Shown here: in pieces, positions 35,587-43,007 of the stretch
How the letters are laid out: each line of letters opens with the position of its first letter
How positions within the stretch are numbered: the stretch's first letter is position 1
Assembly (NCBI GenBank): GCA_003353945.1
Contig: PIVM01000035.1
Location: 1-43,007 of the forward strand
From: Gammaproteobacteria bacterium
GTDB lineage: Bacteria; Pseudomonadota; Gammaproteobacteria; Pseudomonadales; PIVM01
Length of the DNA stretch: 43,007 bases
Reading direction: 5' to 3'
Made by a program: the position numbers and the translations under genes
Notes under the pieces: model-generated
Told to the model about the DNA's origin: nothing
Database searches by the model: none
What the model saw: only the letters and a program-made list of their open reading frames with translations

Positions 35587-36747
35587 TCAATCCCTCTTAA
35601 GCCGCTTCTGAGCCTCTTTTCGGTCCAATTGACAGATTGCCTTCCAAGCATTGAGGCTGCTCTCACTAATACGTAGCGTTCCCTTTTTCTTTTCCCAGTT
35701 GCTGACACTCGCAGCGCTTACACCCATAATTTTTGCAAACTCGGCCTGATTCATACCAAAGCTAGCGCGCAGATCACAAACGGCCTTTGAAGTCGGGATG
35801 GATAATCTATTCCCTTTTCTTGCTTGCGGTTTGTTTTTGCCAAGCTTCGTATTGTTGATTTTTACTTCGGCCGTTTTGCCAGCCTCCCGCTTTACATTCT
35901 TCTTTGTCGTTTTCTTATTAACAGTTTTCTTATTAACAGTTTTCTTTCGGGTACGCGTGCTTTCTTTTATTGCACTCTTTTTGGGTAGTTGTAGCTCAGC
36001 GTCTTGCTCAACTGCGCCGGATACCTCTTCGTCAACATCGACACCAAAAACGCTGGAGAGACTGCCCTTCATCCGTCGACGCCGAGACGAGCCGGATGAA
36101 ACAACGGCATCGACAGCTGCGGCGGCCTCACCGCTGATCAAGTCATCATGATTGACACCACGCAGGGTGAAGAGTAGTTCCGGGCTTTTATCGAGTCTGG
36201 CTCCAACTCCATAAAGAACGGCAGCAACATGCTTACACATGGTTGCCCAGTCAGGGCAGTCACAGTCGAGCTTGATCTCATCCGGTTGCGGAAAGAGTCC
36301 GTTCTGGCGATGTGTTACCTCCCGCATTACTTCATCGGAGAAGGCACCTTGCAGTAATTCGATCAAGGAGCTGATCTGCCCGGTACAGGAGGTTCGAATA
36401 CGATGCCACTTCGCCTTGGGTAGCGTGTCGACTACAATCTTGATGTTATAAAGCTCGCTGCCACTGACGATCGCCTCGATCTTTCCTTTGCTAATGGCAA
36501 GATGACATACAGAACCGTTGCGCACATAAGTCCTTCCGCGCGGCAAGCGGTTGGCGAAATCGCTGAAGCTCTCCAGATGTTCGCACCAGGCCGATCCCCA
36601 GAAGGTACGGGTGATCTTTCGCCCATCAATTTCGACAGGTGTAATCTCCTTGCCTTTCTTGCGCAACTTCGCCATTTGCCGTACTGCTTGAGCACGGCGC
36701 TGTGCAACCGGCACATACGCAGGCCACCCACCATCATATCGCGACAT
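35587..36747 (-). CDS. SWIM zinc-finger protein with C-terminal XRE-type HTH
   Basis: A 386-residue protein. The N-terminal ~150 residues include GRKITRTFWGSAWCEHLESFSDFANRLPRGRTYVRNGSV, typical of SWIM proteins linked to SNF2 helicases. The SWIM finger CDCPDWATMCKH (about 158-170) supplies the CxC...CxH zinc ligands. A Ser/Arg and then Lys-rich linker (about 215-310) contains KKTVN twice from a 15-bp DNA duplication. The C-terminus (VCDLRASFGMNQAEFAKIMGVSAASVSNWEKKKGTLRISESSLNAWKAI) is a Cro/C1-type helix-turn-helix. AGAGGAA nine bases before the ATG supports the start. It lies 45 bp downstream of the SNF2 gene, evidently in one operon; a role in DNA-targeting of the helicase is inferred. 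Confidence 0.88.
   Translation of the reverse strand: MSRYDGGWPAYVPVAQRRAQAVRQMAKLRKKGKEITPVEIDGRKITRTFWGSAWCEHLESFSDFANRLPRGRTYVRNGSVCHLAISKGKIEAIVSGSELYNIKIVVDTLPKAKWHRIRTSCTGQISSLIELLQGAFSDEVMREVTHRQNGLFPQPDEIKLDCDCPDWATMCKHVAAVLYGVGARLDKSPELLFTLRGVNHDDLISGEAAAAVDAVVSSGSSRRRRMKGSLSSVFGVDVDEEVSGAVEQDAELQLPKKSAIKESTRTRKKTVNKKTVNKKTTKKNVKREAGKTAEVKINNTKLGKNKPQARKGNRLSIPTSKAVCDLRASFGMNQAEFAKIMGVSAASVSNWEKKKGTLRISESSLNAWKAICQLDRKEAQKRLKRD
35910..35939. repeat. 15-bp tandem duplication in the SWIM gene linker
   Basis: TTTTCTTATTAACAG occurs twice in tandem and is followed by a partial copy. It encodes the repeated KKTVN of the basic linker and keeps the frame. Confidence 0.85.
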
Positions 36748-36792
36748 CTATCTGTTTCCTCTTTACACTACTTTTACACGCTTATTAAGGGC

Positions 36793-39459
36793 CTAACCGA
36801 TATCAAGAGAGACAAGATTAAGCAGATCTTCATTACTCATCTCGGTCAGCATTGTCTCACCACCGCCCTCTAGAATTTCCTCCGAGAGTTTTGTCTTCTC
36901 CTCAATCAACGCATCAATCTTCTCCTCAAGTGTTCCCTGCACAATAAACTTATGCACCAGCACGTTTCGCTTCTGGCCAATCCTGAAAGCCCGATCAGTT
37001 GCCTGATTCTCGACGGCCGGATTCCACCAGCGATCAAAATGGATGACATGATTGGCCGCCGTCAGCGTCAATCCCGTTCCGCCAGCCTTGAGCGAAAGAA
37101 CAAAAAACGGTGGACCGTCTTCGTGCTGGAATTGCTCGACCAGGCTTTCACGTTTCTTCACTGGTGTTCCGCCATGAAGCACTAATCCGGGTTGACCGAA
37201 ACAATCACCAAGAAACTCGGCAAGTGGTGCTGTCATTTCCCGGAACTGAGTAAAGACCAGCAGTTTTTCCTGACGTGAGGCGATCTCTTCACACAGCTCT
37301 TGCAGACGCTTGAATTTACCGCTGTGAGACGGTTCATAAAGCGCATCACCGTTCAATTGAGAGGGGTGATTACAGATCTGTTTGAATCGCATCAGATAGG
37401 ACAACACCAAGCCGCGACGCTCTATCCCCTCAACAGTGTCGAGCTTACGTTTCATCTGCGTCACACACTGCTGGTAGACAGCCGCCTGCGGCTTGCTCAA
37501 ACGGCAGAATGCCTTGACCTCGGTCTTGTCCGGCAGGTCGGCGATAACCCGCTTGTCAGTTTTAAGACGACGTAGAATGTAGGGACTGACAAGATTGCGA
37601 AGCGGAGCGTAACCGACGTGTTCCTGCTTTTCCAGGCTTTTGATGAACTCTTTGAAACGACGGGCTGAGCCGAGCAGGCCGGGATTAAGAAAATCGAAAA
37701 GAGACCAGAGGTCAGAGAGTCGGTTTTCTACCGGCGTGCCAGTCATGGCAATACGACTGCGAGCAGAAATCTTTTTAATTGCCCGAGTCTGCTTGCTCGA
37801 CGGGTTCTTGATCGCCTGTGCCTCATCAAGGATTAGGAGATGCCAATTAGCTTCCCGTATTCCCTCCAATCGAGCAGCCATGGCGTAGGTAGTGATAACC
37901 ACATCAAAATCATTGGCGGCATCCCCAGCGTTCAAAACAAATTTATCGAGGTCTTTACGGTCCATCTGTGAGGTATGCAGAAGGAGGCATCGCAGCGATG
38001 GCGCAAATTTGGCGATCTCGTTCTGCCAATTGGCCAGCAGTGAGGCCGGCACAATCACCAGCGATGGCCCCGCTTTCTTTTTCTTTAACATCAGCAAAAG
38101 TGAAATAACCTGAATAGTCTTACCAAGACCCATATCATCCGCCAGGCAAGCCCCAAGCCCCAACTCCTGCAGAGTCCACAACCATTTGACACCATCGCTC
38201 TGGTAATGACGCAAGGTTGCTTTGAGTGCCTTACCGGGTTGCGCGGCCTTGAGCATTTCGGGAGAACGTAAGTTCAACAATGTATCCTGCAGCCAGTCAC
38301 CTGCATGAACAGCGGACCAATCCACGACCGCCTCATCGTCATCAGGCAGCCTGAGATCAGCACCGGCACCAGCAAGTAGGCGCATACCCTGAATCAAGTC
38401 GACCCCGTCACCAGCCCCCTCCTTTATCGCCCGCCAATGAGAGAGCGCCTGTTCCAGTTTTTCCCGGTCAACCTCAACCCATTGACCCTTGATAAACTGC
38501 AGGCCGTCCCCCTGCGCAAGCAGAGCCTCCACTTCTGATGGGGTCAGTGTTTCATCACCCACTGCCAGGCTCACATCGAAGTCCAGCAACGCATCGGTAC
38601 CAAAAATACCTTGGGAACTCTGTCCGATTTTCACCGATGCCCTGGCCCGGGGACGCTTCTTCCACCAATCCGGCAACCGAACCAGAAGCCCCGCCTCTTC
38701 ATAAGAGGTCACCTCAGTCAGAAAGCGATATGCCTCACCGGCTGTCAATGGGTAGGGATGATAAATGTCGCCTGAATCGACCAGTTCTTTCACGAAGGCG
38801 CTGCATTTGGCGGCTGCGCTGACAGGGGTAAGTAGTTTGACTAGCGCCTTCTTGTTTTTTGCCCCGGCATATTCCTGCAACGCTCTGGCAAGCGGAAGAT
38901 AGCGAAGCCGACCTGTCTTGGTCAGCCCCGATGCATAGCTCACCATAAAAGCAAAGGGAAATTCCGGATCATCCTTGTTTTCGGCCAGATGAAAACAGAC
39001 ACGACCAACCTGATGCCAGTGCGGCGCATGCTGTGCGATAAAAGCACTCAGCCCACCCACATCGGCGACGGCGCCTCGCACCCAATCATCCATCGCATGC
39101 CACTGGGCCTGAAGCGAATCAATGGTGACGTACTCGGTACCCACCATGGGAGGCACACTCAGGTAAAGACGGGAAAGGTCAGCGTGTGCGGGTGGATCAA
39201 TGGGTTCGATAGTGCCAGCTGACGCCGGTGTATGGCAAAGTTGCGTCACATAGTCCGCAGCAAACTCGTGCCAGAAGTTGGTAACCGCCGCCAGGGGAAT
39301 GTCGCGTTTTAATGCACCGAGAGCAAAAAGGCCGGCACCCTGCCCCTCTGTGGTAAAGACGGAGACAACACTTTTGAGTAGCGCCTCATCGACTGTAGTT
39401 GCACCTGCAATATTCTGACAACGGAGAACACCGGAAGGCGATATGACAAGATGGTACAT
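36793..39459 (-). CDS. SNF2-family DEAD/DEAH-box helicase
   Basis: An 888-residue Swi2/Snf2-type ATPase. The N-terminal ~410 residues are a bacterial-specific region of unknown function (contains SLAVGDETLTPSEVEALLAQGDGLQFIKGQWVEVD, typical of these proteins). The two RecA-like lobes follow: motif I ADDMGLGKT (near 440), motif II LDEAQ (near 550), motif III MTGTPVENRLSDLWSLFDFLNPG, then LLVFTQFREM, motif V LKAGGTGLTLTAANHVIHFDRWWNP and motif VI QATDRAFRIGQ (near 823). It should be a DNA-dependent ATPase that translocates on duplex DNA. SNF2 and SWIM genes are often adjacent in bacteria. Start ATG 39459 is followed by MYHLVISPSG. Confidence 0.93.
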   Translation of the reverse strand: MYHLVISPSGVLRCQNIAGATTVDEALLKSVVSVFTTEGQGAGLFALGALKRDIPLAAVTNFWHEFAADYVTQLCHTPASAGTIEPIDPPAHADLSRLYLSVPPMVGTEYVTIDSLQAQWHAMDDWVRGAVADVGGLSAFIAQHAPHWHQVGRVCFHLAENKDDPEFPFAFMVSYASGLTKTGRLRYLPLARALQEYAGAKNKKALVKLLTPVSAAAKCSAFVKELVDSGDIYHPYPLTAGEAYRFLTEVTSYEEAGLLVRLPDWWKKRPRARASVKIGQSSQGIFGTDALLDFDVSLAVGDETLTPSEVEALLAQGDGLQFIKGQWVEVDREKLEQALSHWRAIKEGAGDGVDLIQGMRLLAGAGADLRLPDDDEAVVDWSAVHAGDWLQDTLLNLRSPEMLKAAQPGKALKATLRHYQSDGVKWLWTLQELGLGACLADDMGLGKTIQVISLLLMLKKKKAGPSLVIVPASLLANWQNEIAKFAPSLRCLLLHTSQMDRKDLDKFVLNAGDAANDFDVVITTYAMAARLEGIREANWHLLILDEAQAIKNPSSKQTRAIKKISARSRIAMTGTPVENRLSDLWSLFDFLNPGLLGSARRFKEFIKSLEKQEHVGYAPLRNLVSPYILRRLKTDKRVIADLPDKTEVKAFCRLSKPQAAVYQQCVTQMKRKLDTVEGIERRGLVLSYLMRFKQICNHPSQLNGDALYEPSHSGKFKRLQELCEEIASRQEKLLVFTQFREMTAPLAEFLGDCFGQPGLVLHGGTPVKKRESLVEQFQHEDGPPFFVLSLKAGGTGLTLTAANHVIHFDRWWNPAVENQATDRAFRIGQKRNVLVHKFIVQGTLEEKIDALIEEKTKLSEEILEGGGETMLTEMSNEDLLNLVSLDIG

Positions 39460-39603
39460 TGATTCAGCAATTCCCGCTCAGTCTTATCAAAACACAACAC
39501 TTGAGTGGCATTTGATCCAGCAGACAGAAGAAACGCACGATTAGGTAACCAGCTGTGTTGCTTCTTCATTAAGTAGACGATTGCCTGTTTGATTTTTCAG
39601 GAC

Positions 39604-39639
39604 AAACGCACCTTTCTTTTTAAACGCACCTTTCTTTTT
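39604..39639. repeat. 18-bp direct tandem repeat
   Basis: AAACGCACCTTTCTTTTT occurs twice in direct succession in the gap between the SNF2 start and the end of the RRM gene. Origin and role unknown. Confidence 0.8.
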
Positions 39640-39744
39640 CGCCTACTTTACACTGAGCACCGGGCTGGCGCAATTATGGCCGCCGCCAATGATATCACTG
39701 AGGTGTGGCGGTGGATATTGCTTCAAAGGCGAAGTTAGAGTGAT

Positions 39745-39987
39745 TTACTTTGGCGCAGCCTTTTTAACGCGGATTTTTTGACCGCCCACGTCCTTACCGT
39801 TAAGCGCCTTCATCGCGGCTTTGGCGGCTCCCGTATGAGGCATCTCAACAAAGGCAAAGCCCTTAGAGAGACCGGTGTCCTTGTCGAGCACCAGTGTGCA
39901 AGATTGTACGGGGCCGTGGCTCTCGAACACTTCCTTCAGTTCTGCTTCGGTGGTTGAGCGATCAAGATTGCGGATAAGTAGTTTCAT
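39745..39987 (-). CDS. RRM-domain RNA-binding protein
   Basis: A compact 80-residue RNA recognition motif protein: RNP2 LLIRNL (residues 3-8) and RNP1 KGFAFVEM (42-49) with the aromatic residues that stack on RNA bases, and a short basic tail IRVKKAAPK. The frame continues 14 codons upstream to 40029, but the domain starts right at the ATG at 39987 (MKLLIRNL), as in other bacterial RRM proteins. Such small RRM proteins in proteobacteria and cyanobacteria are often linked to cold or stress responses; nothing here proves that role. Confidence 0.85.
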   Translation of the reverse strand: MKLLIRNLDRSTTEAELKEVFESHGPVQSCTLVLDKDTGLSKGFAFVEMPHTGAAKAAMKALNGKDVGGQKIRVKKAAPK

Positions 39988-40396
39988 TGGACGCCATATG
40001 AAAATGAATAATAGGGACAGGGAAGGCACGAACCTGGCGACAATCTTAACAGTGCTGATGTTCTAAAACAAAGCACTGATTCAATAGAGCAAAGAATTGG
40101 CTCCTTAAAACGAAGAACTCTTCCTTTAAATCCAGGTACTGTTCCCTTAAATCCAGGTACTGTCCCCTTAAAACAAAGTGCTGGGCTGCAATACTACAGC
40201 CTCTAGCCTAAATATGAGCCAAGCGATTACTACGCTTGTCGCTCGCTAGAGCTGCTAGAAAGCGCCAGAAGTGCTAAAGTGCGCCTCCAATACTTAGTGG
40301 GAGGGTTTTTGCCCCTTTTGGCTAAGTAATACGAGTACGAGTGAGCACGGCGTAGATTAGAATTCCACCGTTTCTATAAATACAACGAGGCTAGCA
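39988..40396. other. Intergenic region between RRM and exonuclease genes
   Basis: This 409-bp divergent region contains the 21-bp tandem array (40058-40183) and AATAGGGACAGGGAAGGCACG near 40008, a phrase reminiscent of repeats found beside IS200-like/RAYT transposase remnants in gammaproteobacteria. ACTTAG/CTAAGT arms flank a GGGAGGGTTTTTGCCCC stretch near 40290-40328. No gene is seen. Confidence 0.4.
40058..40183. repeat. Six-unit degenerate 21-bp tandem repeat
   Basis: Six consecutive 21-base units start at 40058, 40079, 40100, 40121, 40142 and 40163. Units 4 and 5 are nearly identical (TTAAATCCAGGTACTG core); units 1 and 6 share AAAACAAAG(C/T)(A/G)CTG. The array lies 70-196 bp upstream of the RRM start and 214-339 bp upstream of the exonuclease start. 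Confidence 0.75.
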
Positions 40397-41011
40397 ATGG
40401 CGAAGGCGAACACCGTAGTGGTGCTGGATTTTGAGACCACCGGTCTGTCTCCCGATATGGGCGATCGCGCCATTGAAATTGGCGCGGTGCGCATCGAAGC
40501 GGGGGAGATCACGGGACGCTTCCAGGAGTTAATGAATCCTGGTCGGCGTATCGATCCATTTATCGAGAATTACACCGGAATCACCAATGATATGTTGAAA
40601 GATGCGCCGCCTTGCGCCGAGGTAATGCATCGATTTGCCGATTTTATAGCGGGTTGCAACCTGGTGGCGCACAATGCCTCCTTTGATAAGCGCTTCCTCG
40701 ATGCTGAGTTGAGGGCAATTTCCAGGCACTACAGCGGTGATTTTGCCTGTTCTTTGCTGGTGGCACGGCGTATCTATCAAGAAGCGCCCAATCACCAGTT
40801 AGGTACCTTGGTCAATTACGCCAATATTCCCGCCCAGGGGGTCTTTCACAGGGCGCTATACGATTCTGAAATGACCTCGAAACTGTGGCTAGCGATGCTG
40901 GACGATATCGAAGAGCGCTATGACCTGCCAAACGTGCCGTTTGCGCTAATCCAAAAATTAGTAAAAACCCCCAAAAAATCAGTCCACAAATTTTTAAGCA
41001 ATTGGCAGTAG
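40397..41011 (+). CDS. DnaQ-like 3'-5' exonuclease
   Basis: A 204-residue DEDDh-family nuclease. ExoI motif VVLDFETTGLSP gives the first Asp and Glu (D11, E13), ExoII VAHNASFDKRFLDAEL gives the second Asp (near 94), and ExoIII HRALYDSEMTSKLW gives His and Asp (near 150). The domain matches the epsilon-subunit-type exonucleases, but the protein is shorter than DnaQ (~240) and lacks its polymerase-binding tail, so a stand-alone repair or RNA/DNA trimming role is more likely. The C-terminus is basic (KLVKTPKKSVHKFL). It is the first of three co-directional genes but lies 83 bp from the next. Confidence 0.87.
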   Translation: MAKANTVVVLDFETTGLSPDMGDRAIEIGAVRIEAGEITGRFQELMNPGRRIDPFIENYTGITNDMLKDAPPCAEVMHRFADFIAGCNLVAHNASFDKRFLDAELRAISRHYSGDFACSLLVARRIYQEAPNHQLGTLVNYANIPAQGVFHRALYDSEMTSKLWLAMLDDIEERYDLPNVPFALIQKLVKTPKKSVHKFLSNWQ

Positions 41012-41094
41012 GTTCAACTGAGTTTTCTAGGTTAAAGCACCCATGAAAACTATGTTTGAGCGCTATCCAAAAGAGAAACAAGCAGGATCTGGCT

Positions 41095-41601
41095 ATGATA
41101 AGTAACGATGCTCTACGGCGAATCCGCTACATTTTTAATTTTGACGATTCTAAAATGATGGCGTTGTTTGCCTTGGTGGATTACGAGGTAACACGACAGC
41201 AGGTTTGTGATTGGCTCAAAGACGAGGAAGATCCCGCTTACCTTGAATGCAGCGACACGCAGTTAGCCATTTTCCTTAACGGGTTGATTATCGATAAACG
41301 CGGTAAAAAGGACGGACCACAAGCTGAGCCCGAACAACGTTTGACGAATAACATCATCTTTATGAAATTGAAAATCGCCCTTAACCTCAAGGCGGAAGAG
41401 GTCTTGGAAATTTTGGAGTTGGCAGACTTTCGATTAAGTAAACACGAATTGAGCGCATTCTTCCGCCGCCAGGATCACAAGCACTATCGTGAGTGTAAAG
41501 ATCAAATCCTACGGTATTTTCTTAAAGGCTTACAGATAAAGTATCGTGGTAAGAGTGAGAAAGAGCCCGATACTGGTTCGATTTGGGGCCAGCGGGTATG
41601 A
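41095..41601 (+). CDS. yehS: DUF1456 family protein YehS
   Basis: A 168-residue protein made of two copies of the DUF1456 unit: NDALRRIRYIFNFDDSKMMALFALVDYEVTRQQVCDWLKDEEDPAYLECSDTQLAIFLNGLI and, after a linker, a second copy with KLKIALNLKAEEVLEILELADFRLSKHELSAFFRRQDHKHYRECKDQILRYFLKGL. This is the whole of Escherichia coli YehS, whose function is unknown. The ATG at 41095 is chosen because it begins the family (MISNDALRRIRY) and has AGGA eight bases upstream; the frame extends upstream to 41056. Its stop codon overlaps the next start by 4 bp. Confidence 0.9.
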   Translation: MISNDALRRIRYIFNFDDSKMMALFALVDYEVTRQQVCDWLKDEEDPAYLECSDTQLAIFLNGLIIDKRGKKDGPQAEPEQRLTNNIIFMKLKIALNLKAEEVLEILELADFRLSKHELSAFFRRQDHKHYRECKDQILRYFLKGLQIKYRGKSEKEPDTGSIWGQRV

Positions 41602-42536
41602 GTATTAACTGGTATCCAGGTCACATGTTCAAGGCCACCAAAGACATTAAAGAAATCTTGCCGAACATGGACCTGATCATCGAAGTTTTAGACGCCAGGC
41701 TTCCCTACAGCAGTGAAAACCCGGTTCTCGCAGCTTTAAAAACCGAAAAGCCACGTATAAAATTATTAAATAAAGCCGACATGGCTGACCCCGCTATCAC
41801 CGAATTGTGGTTAAACCAATTCCAACAACAACAAAATAATAAGGCGATGGCGATAAGTTGTACCGAACAAGCCGATAAGGTTCGCAGTATCGAAGATCTA
41901 TGTAAGAAGTTGGTGCCTAAAAAAGAAGGTAGGTCGACCAGTATCAATGCCTTGATCGTAGGTATTCCTAACGTGGGAAAATCCACAATCATCAATACCC
42001 TGGCGGGTAAAATGGTCGCGAAGTCGGGCAATGAACCTGCGGTCACCAAAGGCCAGCAAAAAATCAATTTGCGCAATGGCATTATGCTGTTTGATACACC
42101 CGGTGTTCTATGGCCGAAAGTGGAAAACGAAAATACCGCCTATCGTCTGGCAACCACCGGTGCCATTAAAAACACTGCAATGAGTTATGACGACGTGGCT
42201 TTTTTTGCGGCAGATTTTCTTATTAAAACCTACCCGGATTTATTAAAGCAGCGCTATCAGCTCGAACATGTCCCCGATACCGAACTGGAATTCTTAGAAG
42301 TTATTGGAAGAAAGCGTGGTTGTTTAGCCGGTGGCGGCTTGGTTGATTTAACCAAAATATCTGAAATATTCTTATCAGAAATTCGCGATGTTAAAATTGG
42401 CCGCATCAGCTTCGAAACCCCGGAAGTTGCTGAGCGCGAGAAGGCCGAAGTGCAAGCGATATTAGAGAAAAAAGCTGAGGAAAAGGCGGATAAAAAAGCC
42501 AAACGCAAGCAAGCCTTTAAAAGTCGAAAGTCGTAG
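41598..42536 (+). CDS. ylqF: Ribosome biogenesis GTPase YlqF/RbgA
   Basis: A circularly permuted GTPase of 312 residues. INWYPGHMFKATKDIKEILPNMDLIIEVLDARLPYSSENP is the N-terminal signature, then G4 LNKADM (about 60), the G1 P-loop GIPNVGKSTIINTL (about 122-135), G2-like NEPAVTKGQQ and G3 DTPGVLWP (about 170). The C-terminal part ends with a Lys/Glu-rich tail (EKKAEEKADKKAKRKQAFKSRKS). In Bacillus, RbgA matures the large ribosomal subunit; proteobacterial homologues are less studied. The ATG at 41598 overlaps the yehS stop (ATGA), so the two are translationally coupled. Confidence 0.92.
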   Translation: MSINWYPGHMFKATKDIKEILPNMDLIIEVLDARLPYSSENPVLAALKTEKPRIKLLNKADMADPAITELWLNQFQQQQNNKAMAISCTEQADKVRSIEDLCKKLVPKKEGRSTSINALIVGIPNVGKSTIINTLAGKMVAKSGNEPAVTKGQQKINLRNGIMLFDTPGVLWPKVENENTAYRLATTGAIKNTAMSYDDVAFFAADFLIKTYPDLLKQRYQLEHVPDTELEFLEVIGRKRGCLAGGGLVDLTKISEIFLSEIRDVKIGRISFETPEVAEREKAEVQAILEKKAEEKADKKAKRKQAFKSRKS

Positions 42537-42626
42537 TGTTGTTTTTACCCGCTTCGTATCTCTGCGATAACTAACAAGTGTGCGCTGTAGACAGCATGCG
42601 CTCGAAACACGCACGATTAGATTGTT

Positions 42627-42836
42627 TTAACAGCCGCCACCTTCGAACTCGACGATAATCACCGGGTCGACCGCCTTGGTATCGCGAAACGAAACCGGTT
42701 TACGTTCCGATAGGCATTCCGTGATCACTGCAGGCGATATACTGCTAGCACCACCAACGAGCACGAAGCGCCCGGGGCATCCGTAGATAGGCCTCCAAGA
42801 CAGGTGCGCTAAAAATATATCGAACGAATCACTCAT
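42627..42836 (-). CDS. Small hypothetical protein
   Basis: A 69-residue protein (starting MSDSFDIFL) with RPIYGCPGRFVLVGGASSISPAVI and KAVDPVIIVEFEGGGC at the end. From memory, a family of ~80-100-residue bacterial proteins has the same order CPGR(Y/F)VL-x-GG ... arD-V-v-v-l-x-GG(G)-ISY; this one would stop right at the GGG motif and so be a short member or truncated. The frame continues upstream to 42947, but similarity begins near the ATG at 42836. No good ribosome-binding site is present. Confidence 0.45.
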   Translation of the reverse strand: MSDSFDIFLAHLSWRPIYGCPGRFVLVGGASSISPAVITECLSERKPVSFRDTKAVDPVIIVEFEGGGC

Positions 42837-43007
42837 AGGGACAATTGTACTTGGATTTTGCATGGGGGTGGCGCGAGTTTTAAAAGTCCTAGTGCAGCGT
42901 CTCATTGAATTGATGCTACCTTTTCGCAATTTAACATATTGGCCCAAGCGTGGGGGTGGAAGAAACCCATCAAATCAATTTTCCATCAGGGTACGCACCT
43001 GCTGCTA
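42837..43007. other. Window end, nothing further recognised
   Basis: No supported gene, RNA or terminator is seen in the last 170 bases. Confidence 0.4.

Noticed and set aside
39309-39569. 86-codon minus-strand ORF overlapping the SNF2 start
   Set aside because: It is out of frame with the helicase and not protein-like; no frameshift is needed to explain the helicase N-terminus.
40397-41011. DNA polymerase III epsilon subunit (dnaQ)
   Set aside because: The exonuclease motifs fit, but the length is short, the polymerase-binding tail is missing and rnhA, the usual neighbour, is absent.

Overview
The window looks like a chromosomal segment of a Gammaproteobacterium, probably a marine or aquatic member of the Cellvibrionales/Pseudomonadales range. 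This is inferred from gltX followed by tRNA-Ala(GGC), a stand-alone MnmD, a YehS (DUF1456)-YlqF pair, LLM oxidoreductase/SDR/SRPBCC/APH genes typical of lipid- or terpenoid-degrading gammaproteobacteria, and two large thrombospondin-type-3 lipoproteins. No species can be named from the sequence alone.

Layout. (1) 1-4380: the 3' part of a large, visibly GC-richer gene for a secreted-type multihaem c-type cytochrome with golvesin-like domains and three long glycine-rich repeats. (2) 4.5-8.1 kb: a metaxin/Fax-type GST and a Cys-rich TSP3 lipoprotein, both on the minus strand. (3) 8.5-11.7 kb: gltX with tRNA-Ala and its terminator, a low-molecular-weight phosphatase/ArsC-like protein, and a small hypothetical gene behind a CRP-like site. 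(4) 11.8-14.9 kb: a second, paralogous TSP3 lipoprotein with about 20 repeats and a ricin-like end. (5) 15.2-19.2 kb: a catabolic-looking group (LLM oxidoreductase, SDR, SRPBCC, a decayed SDR, an acyl-CoA-dehydrogenase-associated type APH) with a perfect 22-bp palindromic operator between the two divergent oxidoreductases. (6) 19.2-25.0 kb: a coiled-coil protein, a molybdopterin oxidoreductase and a polytopic membrane protein. (7) 25.1-30.9 kb: a five-gene Opp/Dpp-type peptide ABC transporter operon on the minus strand, whose OppC-like permease carries an unusual periplasmic fibronectin-III-like insertion. (8) 31-35.4 kb: MnmD, a membrane protein, a divergent TetR/SDR pair and a peroxiredoxin-like protein. 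(9) 35.6-39.5 kb: an SNF2 helicase and SWIM zinc-finger operon, the SWIM protein ending in a Cro/C1-type helix-turn-helix. (10) 39.7-43 kb: an RRM protein, a six-unit 21-bp tandem array, a DnaQ-like exonuclease, YehS, YlqF and a small hypothetical gene.

How the genes work together: clear operons by overlap or short spacing are oppA-B-C-D-F (oppB/C and oppC/D overlap by 4 bp, oppD/F by one base), SNF2-SWIM, gltX-tRNA-Ala, and yehS-ylqF (4-bp overlap). The most unusual items are the OppC insertion, the five YGRGVG/DAGLCY/GVGPVCW Cys repeats, the repeat-bearing multihaem protein, and the SWIM-XRE fusion next to SNF2. No CRISPR array, complete insertion sequence or prophage was seen.
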